The translations under genes were made by a program, and so were the position numbers. Below the pieces are notes generated by a model, which saw nothing but the letters and a program-made list of their open reading frames with translations, was not told the origin of the DNA and did no database searches. Shown here piece after piece: positions 14,900 to 15,678 of a stretch of DNA of 15,678 bases. Source of the DNA: CAYRHS01 sp964424125 (GTDB taxonomy: Bacteria > Actinomycetota > Acidimicrobiia > IMCC26256 > JAOSJL01). The stretch lies in the NCBI GenBank assembly GCA_964424125.1, contig CAYRHS010000069.1, positions 1 through 15,678 on the forward strand. Reading direction: 5' to 3'. Positions within the stretch are counted from its first letter, which is position 1; every line of letters starts with the position of its first letter.

Positions 14900-15645
14900 G
14901 ACTGCACGACGAGCATCGCCTGCCGGCCCGTCTCACCCTCCCGGCGATGGGAGAAATGATCCGGCGACGTCGCCGTGCAGACGCCCATGACGCGACGGTC
15001 GTCCACCCCGGCTCGTTCGAGCGCGCTGGTCACCGCCGCGGGCAGATCGAAGGCGGGGCGGCCCGCCTCGGTCTCGGCGACCACCTCATGGCCGAGCCGA
15101 TCGGCCAGGACCTCCAGCTCGGCAGCCCCGAACTCGTAGTGCCTCGGGCAGATGCAGGGCCCCACCAGTGCCCGGACGGGAGCGCGTGCGATCCGCCCCA
15201 ACGCCGCCACAGCCTCCTCGACGACCCCCGCCGCCAGCCCCCGCCACCCCGCGTGCACGACGGCCACGCCGCCCGCCGCCGCGAGCGCCACCGGGGCGCA
15301 GTCGGCCACGAGCACGACGATCCCGCGGTGAGGCGTGTCGGTGACGATCGCGTCGCCGGGCGCGCCGGCGACATCGGGAGACCCCGTCGGCGACCAGTGC
15401 GCCTCGCGAACGCCGGCACCGTGCTCCTGCCACAACCAGGCGTAGGCGTCCGGACCCCCGACGACGCGCGCGCCCGCTTCCGGGAGTCGGCGATGCACCC
15501 GGCGCCAGTTCTCGGCCACCGCGGCCGGATCGTCGCCCGTGCGGAAGCCCAGGTTCAGCGAGTCGTAGGGAGGCGCCGAGACCCCGCCGTGCCGGTCGGT
15601 GCAGACGACCAGCGCGTCGCTCAGCGGTTCGACGATCCAGCTCAG
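14896..15645 (-). CDS. pgeF: Multicopper-type purine nucleoside phosphorylase / laccase-domain protein (YfiH, PgeF), probable CTG start
   Basis: YfiH/PgeF proteins act on purine nucleosides and are also implicated in removing misincorporated serine from peptidoglycan precursors. Visible metal and active-site motifs are WQEHGAGV (H), VADCAPVAL (C), VVHAGWRGLAAG (H) and FSHRREGETGRQAM. The first standard in-frame start, GTG 15519, would delete the conserved N-terminus CTDRHGGVSAPPYDSLNLGF and RTGDDPAAVAEN, which reads openly upstream. No ATG, GTG or TTG exists in this frame between 15519 and the window edge. The frame from CTG 15645, overlapping the ftsZ stop as CTGA, gives 249 residues, the normal family size. 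I therefore infer a CTG start coupled to ftsZ; a base error creating CTG from GTG is the alternative. Function is well supported, the start is not. Confidence 0.88.
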   Translation of the reverse strand: MSWIVEPLSDALVVCTDRHGGVSAPPYDSLNLGFRTGDDPAAVAENWRRVHRRLPEAGARVVGGPDAYAWLWQEHGAGVREAHWSPTGSPDVAGAPGDAIVTDTPHRGIVVLVADCAPVALAAAGGVAVVHAGWRGLAAGVVEEAVAALGRIARAPVRALVGPCICPRHYEFGAAELEVLADRLGHEVVAETEAGRPAFDLPAAVTSALERAGVDDRRVMGVCTATSPDHFSHRREGETGRQAMLVVQS

Positions 15646-15678
15646 CGCAGGAACTCGGGGACGTCGAAGTCGTCGTCG
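15642..15678 (-). CDS. ftsZ: Cell division protein FtsZ, extreme C-terminus only
   Basis: Twelve bases over three dozen code DDDFDVPEFLR and then TGA. This matches the conserved FtsZ C-terminal peptide (D-D-x-D-V-P-x-F-L/M-R) that binds SepF and other anchors. Identification rests on this short tail plus its position directly upstream of pgeF-yggS-sepF, the usual actinobacterial order. The GTPase and the rest of the protein lie beyond the window. Confidence 0.85.
   Translation of the reverse strand, partial: DDDFDVPEFLR

Overview
The window is a GC-rich, gene-dense stretch of a bacterial chromosome, most likely from an actinobacterium (Actinomycetota). The evidence is gene content and order: a mycothiol-ligase-type MshC, an F420:NADP oxidoreductase, a DnaE1-type replicative polymerase with an intact PHP site, DivIVA and SepF instead of MinCDE, and the order dnaE ... 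rluD-lspA-dksA | ileS | divIVA-yggT-sepF-yggS-pgeF-ftsZ, which from memory matches the Streptomyces and Mycobacterium division/replication neighbourhood. A deep-branching lineage such as Acidimicrobiia is possible, but I cannot settle the class. Starts are often GTG and nearly all stops are TGA. I see no mobile element, CRISPR array, rRNA or tRNA. This is core genome rather than a defence or mobile island.

Layout, left to right. Positions 1-4919 (minus strand): mshC (C-terminus outside the window), npdG and dnaE. Positions 4920-5157: a regulatory gap with a perfect 10-bp inverted repeat resembling two head-to-head DnaA boxes, next to a candidate dnaE promoter. Positions 5158-6258 (minus): a cytosolic alkaline-phosphatase-superfamily phosphodiesterase. 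Positions 6348-6770 (plus): an Rrf2-family regulator, divergent from the phosphodiesterase. Positions 6782-9028 (minus): dksA-lspA-rluD, where rluD is cut by an in-frame TAG although the rest of the frame is intact. Positions 9114-12245 (plus): ileS, divergent from dksA. Positions 12262-15678 (minus): ftsZ (3' tip only)-pgeF-yggS-sepF-yggT-divIVA, the division and cell-wall cluster.

How the genes work together. The right-hand cluster builds and anchors the Z-ring (FtsZ tail, SepF anchor, DivIVA scaffold), with PLP-homeostasis and metabolite-repair genes carried along. The central block serves translation, transcription and lipoprotein maturation. The left block holds chromosome replication plus low-molecular-weight redox cofactors (mycothiol and F420). 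Several genes are joined by 4-nt stop/start overlaps (GTGA, and probably CTGA at ftsZ/pgeF), implying translational coupling.

No new multi-gene system is evident. The points most worth a second look are the amber codon in rluD, the altered HIGH signature (GIHH) of IleRS, the DnaA-box-like palindrome at dnaE, the lysine-rich tail with a 36-bp tandem duplication in the DksA-like protein, and the missing canonical start codon of pgeF.
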